Assembly (NCBI RefSeq): GCF_014054725.1
Contig: NZ_CP059563.1
Span: 1,143,749-1,207,748, forward strand
DNA from: Conchiformibius steedae
GTDB taxonomy: Bacteria; Pseudomonadota; Gammaproteobacteria; Burkholderiales; Neisseriaceae
Direction of reading: 5' to 3'
Length of the DNA: 64,000 nucleotides
Each line of letters opens with the position of its first letter. Position 1 is the stretch's first letter. This document shows positions 46,212-55,553 of this stretch, in pieces. The notes beneath the pieces are model-generated. The model saw nothing but the letters and a program-made list of their open reading frames with translations, had not been told where the DNA came from and ran no database searches. Both the position numbers and the translations under genes were made by a program.

Positions 46212-46850
46212 ATGGACGCAGACTTGAAAAGCCGTTTGAAAGACGGTTTGCAACAAATGGGGCTTGCGCCTGATGCAGGGCAACAATTGCTGCTGCTTGA
46301 ATATGTTGCGCTGCTGACCAAGTGGAACAGCACCTATAATTTAACCGCTTTGCGCACGCCCGAACAGATGATACACCACCATTTGCTCGACAGCTTGACG
46401 CTGCTGCCTTATATAAATGGGGTAAAAACGCTGATGGACGTGGGTTCGGGTGGCGGTATGCCAGGTATTCCTACCGCCATTTGTCGTCCCGACTTGCACA
46501 TTACCCTGCTCGATTCCAATACCAAAAAAACCGCGTTTTTGCAGCAGGCAGTGATTGAATTGGGTTTACCCAATGTAACGGTGGCATCGGGGCGAGTGGA
46601 AACCATGCACGACAAAAAAGTGGACGTGGTTACCAGCCGCGCCTTTGCCCAGTTGGACGACTTTATTGCGCTGACGCGCCACTTGTTGGGCGAAAACGGC
46701 TATTGGGCGGCAATGAAGGGCGTGTATCCTTATGAAGAACTGGCGCATGTTCCCGCCGATGTGGACGTGTTTCAAATTGAGCGTTTGGACGTACCCGGTT
46801 TGGCAGCAGAACGGCATATGGTGCTGATGCGCCCGAAAAGGGGCAATTGA
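46212..46850 (+). CDS. rsmG: 16S rRNA (guanine-527-N7) methyltransferase
   Basis: RsmG (GidB) methylates G527 of 16S rRNA in the cytoplasm. The 212-residue protein shows [12 protein letters not shown], the SAM motif [12 protein letters not shown] and [24 protein letters not shown] is the ribosome-binding site for ATG 46212; an ATG two codons upstream would be too close to it. parA overlaps the stop codon. rsmG next to parA is a common arrangement near bacterial origins. Confidence 0.95.
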   Translation: MDADLKSRLKDGLQQMGLAPDAGQQLLLLEYVALLTKWNSTYNLTALRTPEQMIHHHLLDSLTLLPYINGVKTLMDVGSGGGMPGIPTAICRPDLHITLLDSNTKKTAFLQQAVIELGLPNVTVASGRVETMHDKKVDVVTSRAFAQLDDFIALTRHLLGENGYWAAMKGVYPYEELAHVPADVDVFQIERLDVPGLAAERHMVLMRPKRGN

Positions 46851-47659
46851 TGACACAAAAAATCATTACCGTGTGTAACCAAAAAGGCGGCGTGGGCAAA
46901 ACCACCACCGCAGTCAATTTGGCAGCATCGTTCGCCCACCGTGGCAAACGGGTTTTACTGGTGGATTTGGACCCGCAGGGCAACGCCACCATGGGCAGCG
47001 GCGTGGACAAAAACACTTTCCGCACCGGCACGCGCCATGTTTTATTGGGTGAAAGCGACATCCGCACCGCGATATTGCGCAGCGAAACAGGGCATTACGA
47101 TGTATTGGCATCCAACCGCGATTTAACGGGCATTGATATTCTGCTGATGGATTTTCCCGCAGGCGAATTGTGTTTGAAAAATGCCTTGGCAACGGTGGCA
47201 GACCAATACGATTATATTTTGATTGACTGTCCGCCGACTTTGTCGCTGCTGATGCTGAACGGCTTGGCGGCTGCCGACAGCGTATTGATTCCGATGGTGT
47301 GTGAATACTATGCTTTGGAAGGCATTTCTGATTTGCTGGCAACCATTCGCCGTATCCGTCAAACCATTAACCCCAAGCTGGATATTGCGGGTGTGGTGTT
47401 TGTGATGTTTACCAGCCAAAACCGTTTGTCTTTGGAAGTAAGCAGCCAATTGCGCCATTATTTCGGACAACGGGTGTTGGAAACCACCATTCCGCGCAAT
47501 GTGCGTTTGGCGGAAGCACCCAGCCACGGCATGCCTGCGCTGGCTTATGACGAAAAAGCCAAAGGCACACAGGCCTATCTGGCATTGGCAGATGAATTGC
47601 TGGCAGTGAAAGAACAACCTGCCATGCAGGGTTATTTAAAACGTATGTTGGTGTTTTAA
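46850..47659 (+). CDS. parA: ParA/Soj-family chromosome partition ATPase
   Basis: The 269-residue protein has the deviant Walker A motif KGGVGKTT, Walker A' VDLDPQGNATMG and Walker B ILIDCPPTLSLL, and is full length for chromosomal ParA/Soj. It binds DNA non-specifically and moves ParB-parS complexes during segregation. ATG 46850 overlaps the rsmG stop (TGATGA context). The usual parB partner does not follow; a terminator and a convergent nucleotidase gene do. The C-terminal tail from about residue 250 is longer than core Soj. Confidence 0.93.
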   Translation: MTQKIITVCNQKGGVGKTTTAVNLAASFAHRGKRVLLVDLDPQGNATMGSGVDKNTFRTGTRHVLLGESDIRTAILRSETGHYDVLASNRDLTGIDILLMDFPAGELCLKNALATVADQYDYILIDCPPTLSLLMLNGLAAADSVLIPMVCEYYALEGISDLLATIRRIRQTINPKLDIAGVVFVMFTSQNRLSLEVSSQLRHYFGQRVLETTIPRNVRLAEAPSHGMPALAYDEKAKGTQAYLALADELLAVKEQPAMQGYLKRMLVF

Positions 47660-47664
47660 TTGAT

Positions 47665-47698
47665 AAAACCCGCTGTTGTTTAAGCAGCGGGTTTTTTT
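47665..47698 (+). terminator. Terminator after parA
   Basis: AAAACCCGCTG pairs with CAGCGGGTTTT around a 9-base loop, followed by a T-run. Confidence 0.9.
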
Positions 47699-47716
47699 GA
47701 CAACCTGAACATTATT

Positions 47717-47754
47717 CCCTCCCCCGTTAAAGCAAGGGAGGGCTAGGGTGGGGG
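47717..47754. repeat. G/C-run repeat-like sequence with CCCTCCC/GGGAGGG arms
   Basis: CCCTCCCCC and GGGAGGGCTAGGGTGGGGG lie close together in the 60-base gap between parA and the nucleotidase gene. The composition differs strongly from the surroundings. Similar GGGAGGG-TTAGGGTGGG words occur as dispersed repeats in several bacterial genomes, as I recall. Only one copy is in this window. Confidence 0.45.
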
Positions 47755-47759
47755 ATTCA

Positions 47760-49430
47760 TTAGGGCGCGGCAGGTGCAGAAGCGGCTTCGGCTGCCGTTT
47801 CCGTACCCGCAACGGCATAATCCGCAGCATCTACCACCTGTTTGGATTCAATAAAGTCTTTTAGGATTTGTGCATCAAAAAAGCCCGAATCAAAATAGCT
47901 GGGGTGGGTGCTTAATTTGGGATAACCGTCGCCGCCGTTGGCGCAAAAATTGGGCATGGCAATGGTGTAGGTTCTATTGGGGTCAATCGGCTGATTATCA
48001 ATGCGGATGTTGTCTACCGTGCCGGCATCGTGATTGACATCCATGCTTAAATTGGCGGAAAACTGGGCGTATGCGCCCGAACCCGGTTTTTTCAGGGCAA
48101 CGGCTTTCAGGTATTGTTCCAGCTCTTGCCCGCTCAAGCGGATTTGCGCTACGGTGTTGCCAAAGGGGTGGACTTTTAAGATGTGTTTGTAGGTCAGTTC
48201 GCCTTCGGGCAGGGAATTGCGGATGCCGCCGCTGTTAATCAGGCTGATATCGGCTTTCAGATGGGCTTTTTGCGCTTCGTTAATCAAACGTCCGAGATTG
48301 GTGGGACGGTAACGTACGTTGTCGCGGCTGCCGTCAAACACGCCGCGTGTCTGTCCGATTTTGACGCTCAATAATTGGTCGCCTTTGTCCTGATAGGGTT
48401 TCAGGCGCGCCAATACTTCTTGGTCTTGGGGAATGGCTTCGGTGTAGTAGCGGTATGTGGTTTTGCCGTCGGCAGTTTTGATTTTTTCTTTCAGGTTGAT
48501 GGGAATCAGTTGGTAACCCACCAGCTTGGTCACGCCGTTGCGGAATTCAAAATCGGCGCGTCCGATGTATTTGCCCCATTCGCCTGCCTGAACAATCCAT
48601 GTGCCGTTTTGGTAGTCGGGACGGCAGTCGTCGCCCGGTTTGAAGCGGCTGTTAAACGAGCCGTCGGCATTGATGCACACGGTGGTGTGCGAGTGTCCGC
48701 CGATAATCAAATCAAATTTGTCGCTGTCTAGGCTGCGGGCAAGGGTAACATCGCCGGGGGCGTTGGAACCGTGTTTGGCGTTGTGGTAATAGCCCATGTG
48801 GGTGAGGGCGATGCGTACGTCGGGACGGTGGGTTTGTCCCAGTTCTTTCAATACGCGGCGGGCAGCTTCTACAGGGGGTTCAAAGGTAATGTTTTCGGTT
48901 TGGGCACTGAGTTTGGCGGTGTCTTCGGTGGTGAGCCCCACCACGGCGATTTTTAATCCGCCCTTATTGATAAGGGTATAGGGTTTGGCGAGGTAACGAC
49001 CTGTTTTGTCATACACATTGGCAGATAAAAACGGAAATTGGGCTTGGTTTTGCTGGGTGTTTAATACATGCAGCGGTTTGTCAAATTCGTGGTTGCCCAG
49101 CGCCAGTGCTTCGTATCCGAGCAGGTTCATGCCTTCAATATCGGGTTGGGCGTTTTGAATGTCGGATTCGGGTACGCCGGTATTGTAGTCGCCTGCGTTC
49201 AATACCAAAACATATCCGCCGCGTCCTTGTACTTCCTGTTTTACACGGTCGATAACGGTTTTGTGCGCCGCCATGCCGTATTCGCCGCGTTCGTTTGCCC
49301 AAAAACGCCCGTGAATGTCGTTGGTGTGCAATACGGTAAAACGGTAGGTTTGGTTAAGGGTATAAGCCGAAGCCGCTTGACTAAGCAGCAAAGCGGCGGT
49401 AAAGATGCCGATTTTAGGGGATTTTTTCAT
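47760..49430 (-). CDS. Periplasmic 5'-nucleotidase / metallophosphoesterase (UshA-like)
   Basis: The 556-residue protein has a signal peptide (MKKSPKIGIFTAALLLSQAASA), a calcineurin-like metallophosphatase domain and a 5'-nucleotidase C-terminal substrate domain. Metal motifs are HTNDIHGR, NAGDY, GNHEFD and GGHSHT; the substrate domain has NSGGIRN and ANGGDGYP. It should dephosphorylate nucleotides in the periplasm for nucleoside and phosphate uptake. The C-terminal 20 residues are low-complexity Ala, Glu, Thr and Pro. The start at 49430 is fixed by the signal peptide. Confidence 0.92.
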   Translation of the reverse strand: MKKSPKIGIFTAALLLSQAASAYTLNQTYRFTVLHTNDIHGRFWANERGEYGMAAHKTVIDRVKQEVQGRGGYVLVLNAGDYNTGVPESDIQNAQPDIEGMNLLGYEALALGNHEFDKPLHVLNTQQNQAQFPFLSANVYDKTGRYLAKPYTLINKGGLKIAVVGLTTEDTAKLSAQTENITFEPPVEAARRVLKELGQTHRPDVRIALTHMGYYHNAKHGSNAPGDVTLARSLDSDKFDLIIGGHSHTTVCINADGSFNSRFKPGDDCRPDYQNGTWIVQAGEWGKYIGRADFEFRNGVTKLVGYQLIPINLKEKIKTADGKTTYRYYTEAIPQDQEVLARLKPYQDKGDQLLSVKIGQTRGVFDGSRDNVRYRPTNLGRLINEAQKAHLKADISLINSGGIRNSLPEGELTYKHILKVHPFGNTVAQIRLSGQELEQYLKAVALKKPGSGAYAQFSANLSMDVNHDAGTVDNIRIDNQPIDPNRTYTIAMPNFCANGGDGYPKLSTHPSYFDSGFFDAQILKDFIESKQVVDAADYAVAGTETAAEAASAPAAP

Positions 49431-49561
49431 TATTTTATTCCTGATTAAGTGGATAAACGCCTGACGCTTGTCAAGCAGGAAAGGTAAAGCATCGTTACAA
49501 CATGGCACAACAAGCGGCGCACTGCTCGCCAATCGGAAAATGCGCCAGTACAACAAAAATT

Positions 49562-51232
49562 TTAACGGGTTACAGGCTTGTATTTAATCCGTTTCGGTTT
49601 CGCGCCTTCTTCGCCCAAACGACGTTTTTTATCGGCTTCATACTCTTGGTAGTTGCCGTCAAAAAATACCCATTTGGAATCGCCTTCACACGCCAAAATG
49701 TGCGTGGCGATGCGGTCCAAGAACCAGCGGTCGTGCGAAATTACCATCACGCTGCCAGCAAATTCCAGCAAGGCATCTTCCAAAGCGCGTAAGGTTTCCA
49801 CGTCCAAATCATTAGACGGTTCGTCCAACAGCAAGACATTTCCGCCTGCAATCAAGGTTTTCGCCAAATGCAAACGTCCGCGCTCGCCGCCCGACAGCTT
49901 GCCGACAATCTTGCTTTGGTCGCTGCCTTTAAAGTTGAAACGCCCCAAATACGCACGCGCAGGCAGCTCAAATTGCCCCACCTGCAAAATATCGCGCCCT
50001 TCGGCAATCTCGTCAAACACGGTTTTGTCGTTGCCCAAACCTTCGCGGCTTTGGTCAATCAGGCTCATTTTTACCGTTTGTCCGATTTTCACTTCGCCCG
50101 AATCAGGCTGCTCTTTGCCCGCAATCATCTTAAACAGCGTGGATTTACCCGCACCATTCGGACCGATAATGCCGACAATCGCGCCCGCAGGCACTTTAAA
50201 GCTCAAATCATCAATCAGCACTTTGTCGCCAAACGATTTGGAAACATTGACAAATTCAATCACTTCATTGCCTAAACGCTCGGCAACGGGAATAAAGATT
50301 TCCTGCGTTTCATTGCGTTTTTGGTATTCGTAATTGGACATTTCCTCAAAACGCGCCAAACGCGCTTTGGATTTGGCTTGACGACCTTTGGCGTTTTGGC
50401 GTACCCATTCCAGCTCTTGTTTCATCGCTTTAATGCGTGCCGCTTCGGATTTGGCTTCGTTAGCTAAACGCTGTTCTTTTTGTTCCAACCAAGACGAATA
50501 ATTGCCTTTCCACGGAATACCGTGTCCGCGGTCCAGTTCTAAAATCCATTCGGCGGCGTTGTCCAAGAAATAGCGGTCGTGGGTGACGGCAACCACTGTA
50601 CCGGGGAAACGCACCAAAAATTGTTCCAACCATTCAACGGATTCCGCGTCCAAGTGGTTGGTGGGTTCGTCCAACAGCAGCATATCGGGCTTGGACAACA
50701 GCAGTTTGCACAGGGCAACGCGGCGTTTTTCACCACCCGACAAATGGGCGATTTTTGCGTCCCAATCGGGCAGGCGCAAGGCATCGGCGGCGATTTCCAA
50801 TTCGTGTTCCGCGCCGCCGCTGGACGAACCGGCGGCGATAATGGCTTCCAAACGTCCTTGTTCTTCCGCCAACGCATCAAAATCGGCATCGGGTTCGGCG
50901 TAGGCGGCATACACTTCTTCCAAGCGTTTTTGTGCGGCAACCACTTCGCCCAAACCGCTTTCCACTTCTTCGCGCACGGTTTTTTCGGGGTCTAATTCGG
51001 GTTCTTGCGGCAGGTAGCCGATTTTAATGCCGCTCATCGGTATGGCTTCGCCGTCAAATTCTTTGTCCACGCCCGCCATAATGCGTAATACGGTGGATTT
51101 GCCCGCGCCGTTTAAGCCCAGCAAGCCGATTTTGGCACCGGGGAAAAACGACAGGGAAATATCTTTAATAATGGTTTTTTGCGGGGGAACGGTTTTGCTG
51201 ACGCGCAGCATGGAATAAACGTATTGGGACAT
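49562..51232 (-). CDS. ettA: Energy-dependent translational throttle protein, ABC-F
   Basis: EttA is a ribosome-bound ABC-F ATPase that gates the first elongation steps according to energy state. The 556 residues include two ABC domains: first Walker A GLNGAGKST and signature HLSGGEKRRVALCKLLL (read in part), second Walker A GPNGAGKST and signature KLSGGERGRLHLAKTL. The arm and linker are rich in basic residues, and the ending KPKRIKYKPVTR is typical of EttA. There are no membrane segments. Confidence 0.96.
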   Translation of the reverse strand: MSQYVYSMLRVSKTVPPQKTIIKDISLSFFPGAKIGLLGLNGAGKSTVLRIMAGVDKEFDGEAIPMSGIKIGYLPQEPELDPEKTVREEVESGLGEVVAAQKRLEEVYAAYAEPDADFDALAEEQGRLEAIIAAGSSSGGAEHELEIAADALRLPDWDAKIAHLSGGEKRRVALCKLLLSKPDMLLLDEPTNHLDAESVEWLEQFLVRFPGTVVAVTHDRYFLDNAAEWILELDRGHGIPWKGNYSSWLEQKEQRLANEAKSEAARIKAMKQELEWVRQNAKGRQAKSKARLARFEEMSNYEYQKRNETQEIFIPVAERLGNEVIEFVNVSKSFGDKVLIDDLSFKVPAGAIVGIIGPNGAGKSTLFKMIAGKEQPDSGEVKIGQTVKMSLIDQSREGLGNDKTVFDEIAEGRDILQVGQFELPARAYLGRFNFKGSDQSKIVGKLSGGERGRLHLAKTLIAGGNVLLLDEPSNDLDVETLRALEDALLEFAGSVMVISHDRWFLDRIATHILACEGDSKWVFFDGNYQEYEADKKRRLGEEGAKPKRIKYKPVTR

Positions 51233-51458
51233 GGGCTTTCCTGTGGTAAAAAAGTTACAATGCGGTTAAAATTTACCCATTTTAACCGTCTTTATGCATT
51301 GGTAACAAGGTTTGCCGCGATTCTTGTGTCAAGCAAGACAAACGCACTGCTGCGCCATGCGCTATAAGCGATTGGGGTTTCGGCTATCACGGCTTGTGTG
51401 GATTGTGCTTGATAAAGTATTTAATGATAACATATTTTTGCGATGCGCTTGTTTGCGT

Positions 51459-51464
51459 TACAAT
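51459..51464 (+). promoter_or_regulatory. Probable -10 element of trmJ
   Basis: TACAAT within CGTTACAATACGCGG lies 31 bases before the trmJ start. It matches the words in front of the PpiD-like and exonuclease III genes. Confidence 0.45.
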
Positions 51465-51494
51465 ACGCGGTTTTTTTGATTGAGGCGTGTTGCC

Positions 51495-52301
51495 ATGTCT
51501 GCCGTTCCTGCTTATTTAGACCATATCCGCATTGTGCTGTCGCGCACCAGCCATCCCGCCAATATCGGCGCGGCGGCGCGGGCGATGAAAACCATGGGTT
51601 TGCGCCGTTTGGTGCTGGTGTCGCCCAATTTGATGGCAACGCCGCAAACGCCTGTTCCGCCTGTTTTTGATGCGGCGCAACCCGAAGCTTTCCGTTTGCC
51701 TGAAGAAAGTTTTGCTTTGGCATCGGGCGCGGCAGATGTATTGGAACAGGCGCAGATTGTGGCAGATGTGGCAACGGCGGTGGCGGATACGGCGTTGGCA
51801 TGCGCTTTAACCAGCCGCCGCCGCGAATTGGCTGCGCCTTTGCATACCCCGCGCCAATTGGTTCCCGAATTATTGGCAGCAGCGCAGGCAGGGCAACAGG
51901 TGGCATTGGTGTTTGGTAATGAAACCTTTGGTTTGGATATTGATGAAGTGCGCTGCTGCAACCGCTTATTAACGATTAACGGCAATCCCGATTATTTTTC
52001 CTTGAATTTGGCGCAGGCTGTGCAGGTGGTGTGTTACGAACTGTTCAGTCAAACCGATGCCGATTTAAGCCGTTTGACCCCTGCTGCCGCGCCTGCCACA
52101 GCAGAACAGGTGGCGGGCATGGTGGGGCATTTGGAAACCATGTTGCAGGAAATGGATTTTTTTGGTCGGCGCAATGCAGAGCGCATGATGCGCCGTTTGC
52201 AGGTATTGTTCCAACGCGCCGCGCCCGAATCGGAAGACATTGATTTATTACGCGGGATTTTTCGTACTGTGCAAAACCGCATTGGTGCAAAAAAAGAATA
52301 G
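51495..52301 (+). CDS. trmJ: tRNA (cytidine/uridine-2'-O-)-methyltransferase
   Basis: TrmJ 2'-O-methylates position 32 of several tRNAs. The 268-residue protein has the SPOUT methyltransferase core: IVLSRTSHPANIGAAARAMK, VALVFGNETFGLD and the knot region INGNPDYFSLNLAQAVQVV (read in pieces). The C-terminal extension with RRLQVLFQRA is typical of TrmJ. ATG 51495 gives the conserved start; a TTG 15 bases upstream in frame is less likely. A hairpin overlaps the stop codon. Confidence 0.94.
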   Translation: MSAVPAYLDHIRIVLSRTSHPANIGAAARAMKTMGLRRLVLVSPNLMATPQTPVPPVFDAAQPEAFRLPEESFALASGAADVLEQAQIVADVATAVADTALACALTSRRRELAAPLHTPRQLVPELLAAAQAGQQVALVFGNETFGLDIDEVRCCNRLLTINGNPDYFSLNLAQAVQVVCYELFSQTDADLSRLTPAAAPATAEQVAGMVGHLETMLQEMDFFGRRNAERMMRRLQVLFQRAAPESEDIDLLRGIFRTVQNRIGAKKE

Positions 52302-52320
52302 TCCCGCAGGGTGCGGGACT
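52300..52320 (-). terminator. Hairpin after trmJ; terminator for the minus strand
   Basis: AGTCCCGCA pairs with TGCGGGACT around GGG. On the minus strand it is followed by ATTCTTTTTTT, so it can end transcripts from the permease gene after they pass the repeat element. Confidence 0.65.
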
Positions 52321-52333
52321 GTGTGGGAATAAA

Positions 52334-52440
52334 TATAGTTGATAAACATAAAAACGAGACAAGGCGGCAACGCCCGCCGTGTACGCATAGTACATTAGGG
52401 CGTTGGCAACGCGGTATCGTTGCGATTTTTATCAACTATA
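52334..52440. repeat. Correia-like 107-bp inverted-repeat element, copy 1
   Basis: The element begins TATAGTTGATAAA and ends TTTATCAACTATA, a perfect 13-base inverted repeat. Its inside (AACGAGACAAGGCGGCAACG and GTACGCATAGTAC) resembles the neisserial Correia element, which has TATAGTGGATTAA ends and a GTACAAATAGTAC core. A second copy of the same length lies at 59855, about 91 percent identical by eye. It ends 3 bases before the stop codon of the permease gene. Confidence 0.85.
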
Positions 52441-52443
52441 GGT

Positions 52444-53667
52444 TTAACCTGTAAATACAGGCAAAATACCGCCCTTGCTTAATAATTGCGCCAAAATATT
52501 CATCACGCCAAAGGCAAACACCCATACCATCAGCCAAGTGCCGCCAAACACGCGGTATTGCGTACCCGCACCAAATTTTTGGCGTGATGCGCGTAACAGC
52601 AGGGCAGGTACTAATGCTGTCCACACGGTAGCGGCAAAGCCCACATAGCTGATGGCGTGTACAAAACCTGTAGGGAACAACAGGCAAGCAATTAACGGCG
52701 GTAGAAAGGTAATGGCAGCGGTTTTGCTGCGCCCACTGCGGCTGTCGTCAAAACCGAACAAATCGGCGATGTAGTCAAACAATCCAAGCGTTACGCCCAA
52801 AAACGACGACGCAATCGCCATATAAGAAAAGAAATTTAAAATCCACGCCATATTGCCTGTGCTGGCAAATTTGGATAATTCCTGTACCAATACTTTAACG
52901 TTGCCGTCTGCCTCAATAACGGGCGCAAACGCCGAGCGTGGCAAATTGCCCTGAACCGCTGCTTGCCACAGCACATACACCGCCAAGGCAATCAGTGTGC
53001 CGATTTGCAGGGCGCGCGCCACTTTGCGGGCATTGCCGTCAAAATATTTGAACAAGCCCGATACATTGCCGTGAAAACCAAACGATGCCAAACACACGGG
53101 CAAAGCTGTTCCTATATAAATCCAATAAGAGCTGTCGGCAGGGGCGTGGCTGTCTAATAAAACAGGCAGTTTGGCAGAAGCCAGCAAACCGCCGTTCGCC
53201 CATAAAAAGGCAATGACCATGCCGCCGATTAACACGGTGGTGAGCCTGTCCACCCAACGCGCCGACAACCACACGCACACGGCAAACATCAGGAAAAACA
53301 CGATTTGCCCGACAGGCAGCGGCGCATTGCCCAAAGCCTGTGCGGTCAGGTCGCCGCCGGCAGAAATATAGGCATAAGTGAGCAGATACAGCACAAACGC
53401 CACCGATAAACCGTTGACAATACTCCAACCGCGTCCGAGCAGGTCGTTTACCATGGTGTCAAAATTCGCGCCCTGCGGGTAATGGGTGTTTACTTCCAAA
53501 ATCATCAGCCCCGATGAGAGCATGGAAAACCATGTGTATGCCAACACCAGCAGCGAGCCGACAAACCACACGCCTGATGTGGCGGTGGGGTTGGCGAGCA
53601 TGCCCGCGCCAATCACGGTGCCAGCGATAATCATCGCACCACCCAGTAAAGAAGCCTGTTTCTGCAT
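52444..53667 (-). CDS. Aromatic amino-acid permease (Mtr/TnaB/TyrP family)
   Basis: The 407-residue protein belongs to the hydroxy/aromatic amino acid permease family, with about 11 membrane segments. Family text includes LLGGAMIIAGTVIGAGMLANP at the N-terminus and SFGFHGNVSGLFKYF in the middle. It probably imports tryptophan or tyrosine with protons; the specific substrate is not clear. ATG 53667 gives MQKQASLLGGAMI; upstream in-frame residues lack membrane-protein character. The 215-base gap to the divergent ampG holds both promoters. Confidence 0.88.
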   Translation of the reverse strand: MQKQASLLGGAMIIAGTVIGAGMLANPTATSGVWFVGSLLVLAYTWFSMLSSGLMILEVNTHYPQGANFDTMVNDLLGRGWSIVNGLSVAFVLYLLTYAYISAGGDLTAQALGNAPLPVGQIVFFLMFAVCVWLSARWVDRLTTVLIGGMVIAFLWANGGLLASAKLPVLLDSHAPADSSYWIYIGTALPVCLASFGFHGNVSGLFKYFDGNARKVARALQIGTLIALAVYVLWQAAVQGNLPRSAFAPVIEADGNVKVLVQELSKFASTGNMAWILNFFSYMAIASSFLGVTLGLFDYIADLFGFDDSRSGRSKTAAITFLPPLIACLLFPTGFVHAISYVGFAATVWTALVPALLLRASRQKFGAGTQYRVFGGTWLMVWVFAFGVMNILAQLLSKGGILPVFTG

Positions 53668-53882
53668 AAAAAATCCGTTTGTATTTTGCAACAAAAGACA
53701 AGTATTATAACCTGTTTTTACATAAAAACACATTTGGCAAGATTTGTTTGCACAGCCTGCAAAAGTTGTCGTCAAATATGCCACACTTTTACCTGCGCCC
53801 CTTGGGGCGCGGTGCATTACGGCACAACAATGCCGTTATAATTGTCGCTATTCAGAGATTAAAATTTTATGGGTATTGCATC

Positions 53883-55484
53883 ATGTCCCGTTCCGCTTCC
53901 ACCACTACCACGCCTGTTACCACATTTCCCGCGAAACCTGCTGCACGCACCCGCGAACCCAACGCGGATAAGGCTTCGGCGTTTGCCCGAATGTTGTCCG
54001 CCTATGGCGACCGCCGTGCCGTCAGTATGCTGTTTTTGGGTTTTTCTTCGGGGATTCCGCTGGCATTGATTTTTGGTACGCTGTCGCTGTGGCTGACCGA
54101 AGCGGGCATTGAACGCAAAGCCGTTACCATGTTTAGTTGGGCGGCTTTGGGTTATTCGTTCCGCTTTATTTGGGCGCCAATGATTGATTCGCTGCCTTTG
54201 CCTGTGCTGACCAAATGGTTGGGGCGGCGGCGGGCGTGGCTGCTGTTGGCGCAAAGCATGGTGATTGCCGCGCTGTTGCTGATGTCGTCTTTAAACCCCG
54301 CTGATGCGGCGGTGCTGAATCTGATGGCGGCGGCGGCGGTGATGTTGGGTTTTTCGGCTGCTACGCAGGATATTGTGATTGATGCCTACCGCATTGAACG
54401 TGCCCCCGCAGATGCGGCGGCGCAATCGGTAATGTCGTCCACCTATGTAACGGGCTACCGTTTGGGCATGGTGTTGTCGGGTGGCGGTTCGCTGTTTTTG
54501 GCGGCGTATTTTGGTTCAACCGCCAAAGAATACGTTTATTCGGCTTGGCAATACACTTATATGATTATGGCGGCGGCGATGGGCGTGGGCGTGCTGACCA
54601 CTTTGTGCGTGCGCGAGCCCGAACGTCCGCAAGGCGCAGAAACAAAAGCCCATCAGGGCAGCGACAACCTGCGTTTGGTGCTGTTGTTTGCCTTGGCGGT
54701 CACGGCGTTTGTGCTGGTGTTCCGTCAAATGGGCGCATGGCTGCCGTCCAGTAAAGACGCGTTAACCGCCTTCGGTTTGGAAGCCTTGCGTTTAACGGCT
54801 TCGGCTGCGGCTGCGGTGGTGGCGGGTTATACGGGCGTGGCTTGGGGGATTGTCCCTGCGCAAGTGGCGAAACGCACTTGGATTACCCCGCTAACCGATT
54901 TTTTCAGACGCTATGGCAAACGCGCTTTGCTGCTGTTGGCATTGGTGGGTTTGTACCGCATTTCCGATATTGTTGCGGGCGTGATTTCGCTGGTGTTTTA
55001 TGCCGATTTGGGTTTCAGTAAAGAACAGATTGGCGCAGCGGTGAAAAGTTTTGGCGTGATTATGTCTATTGTGGGCGGATTGGCTGGCGGTATGTTGGCA
55101 CAACGTTTGCCCGTAATGAAAATGATGATGTTTGGCGCGGTGCTGGCAGCGGCAACCAATCTGCTGTTTATCCTGCTGGCGCAAAACGGCGGCAATGTGG
55201 CGATGCTGTATTGGGTGGTGGGTTTTGACAATTTTGCTGCAGGCTTGGCTTCTACTGTGTTTGTGGCGTTTTTGTCTGCGCTGACCAATATCCGCTTCAG
55301 TGCCGTGCAATACGCGCTGTTCAGTTCGCTGATGACTTTGTTCCCGAAAGTATTGGGTGGTTATTCGGGCGGAATGGTGGATGCCATGGGCTATGAAGGC
55401 TTTTTCGCCTTTACCGCCGCATTAACCTTGCCCGTGCTGCTGCTGGTTTGGTTGGTTAATAAAAAAATCTTTTCCAAACAGTAA
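53883..55484 (+). CDS. ampG: AmpG-like muropeptide MFS permease
   Basis: AmpG imports GlcNAc-1,6-anhydro-MurNAc peptides released from peptidoglycan. The 533-residue protein is a major-facilitator permease with about 14 membrane segments. The family text FLGFSSGIPLALIFGTLSLWL, then APMIDSLPLPVLTKWLGRRRAWLLLAQ and SAATQDIVIDAYRIE, is clear. The N-terminal 45 residues are Ser/Thr/Pro-rich and look cytoplasmic. A TATAAT at 53836 is a likely -10. AnmK and GlmM in the same window process its cargo further. Confidence 0.92.
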   Translation: MSRSASTTTTPVTTFPAKPAARTREPNADKASAFARMLSAYGDRRAVSMLFLGFSSGIPLALIFGTLSLWLTEAGIERKAVTMFSWAALGYSFRFIWAPMIDSLPLPVLTKWLGRRRAWLLLAQSMVIAALLLMSSLNPADAAVLNLMAAAAVMLGFSAATQDIVIDAYRIERAPADAAAQSVMSSTYVTGYRLGMVLSGGGSLFLAAYFGSTAKEYVYSAWQYTYMIMAAAMGVGVLTTLCVREPERPQGAETKAHQGSDNLRLVLLFALAVTAFVLVFRQMGAWLPSSKDALTAFGLEALRLTASAAAAVVAGYTGVAWGIVPAQVAKRTWITPLTDFFRRYGKRALLLLALVGLYRISDIVAGVISLVFYADLGFSKEQIGAAVKSFGVIMSIVGGLAGGMLAQRLPVMKMMMFGAVLAAATNLLFILLAQNGGNVAMLYWVVGFDNFAAGLASTVFVAFLSALTNIRFSAVQYALFSSLMTLFPKVLGGYSGGMVDAMGYEGFFAFTAALTLPVLLLVWLVNKKIFSKQ

Positions 55485-55508
55485 GTTTCAATATTGGCTT
55501 GAACATAC

Positions 55509-55546
55509 ACACACCCGCACCGTTTCCGCAACGGCTGCGGGTGTGT
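55509..55546. terminator. Hairpin between ampG and the exonuclease III gene
   Basis: ACACACCCGCA pairs with TGCGGGTGTGT and a short inner CGT/ACG pair. There is no clear T-run. Confidence 0.45.
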
Positions 55547-55553
55547 TGCGTGT

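Noticed and set aside
44823..46286. LolC start at 46286 with 72 more residues
   Set aside because: The extra residues are unlike the family and the region overlaps the divergent rsmG start.
52045..52395. Minus-strand frame coding for a peptide that begins MYYAYTAGV, with a near copy at 59695-59988
   Set aside because: The shared part lies within the two 107-base repeat elements and the rest overlaps trmJ or tRNA genes; it is a by-product of the repeat.
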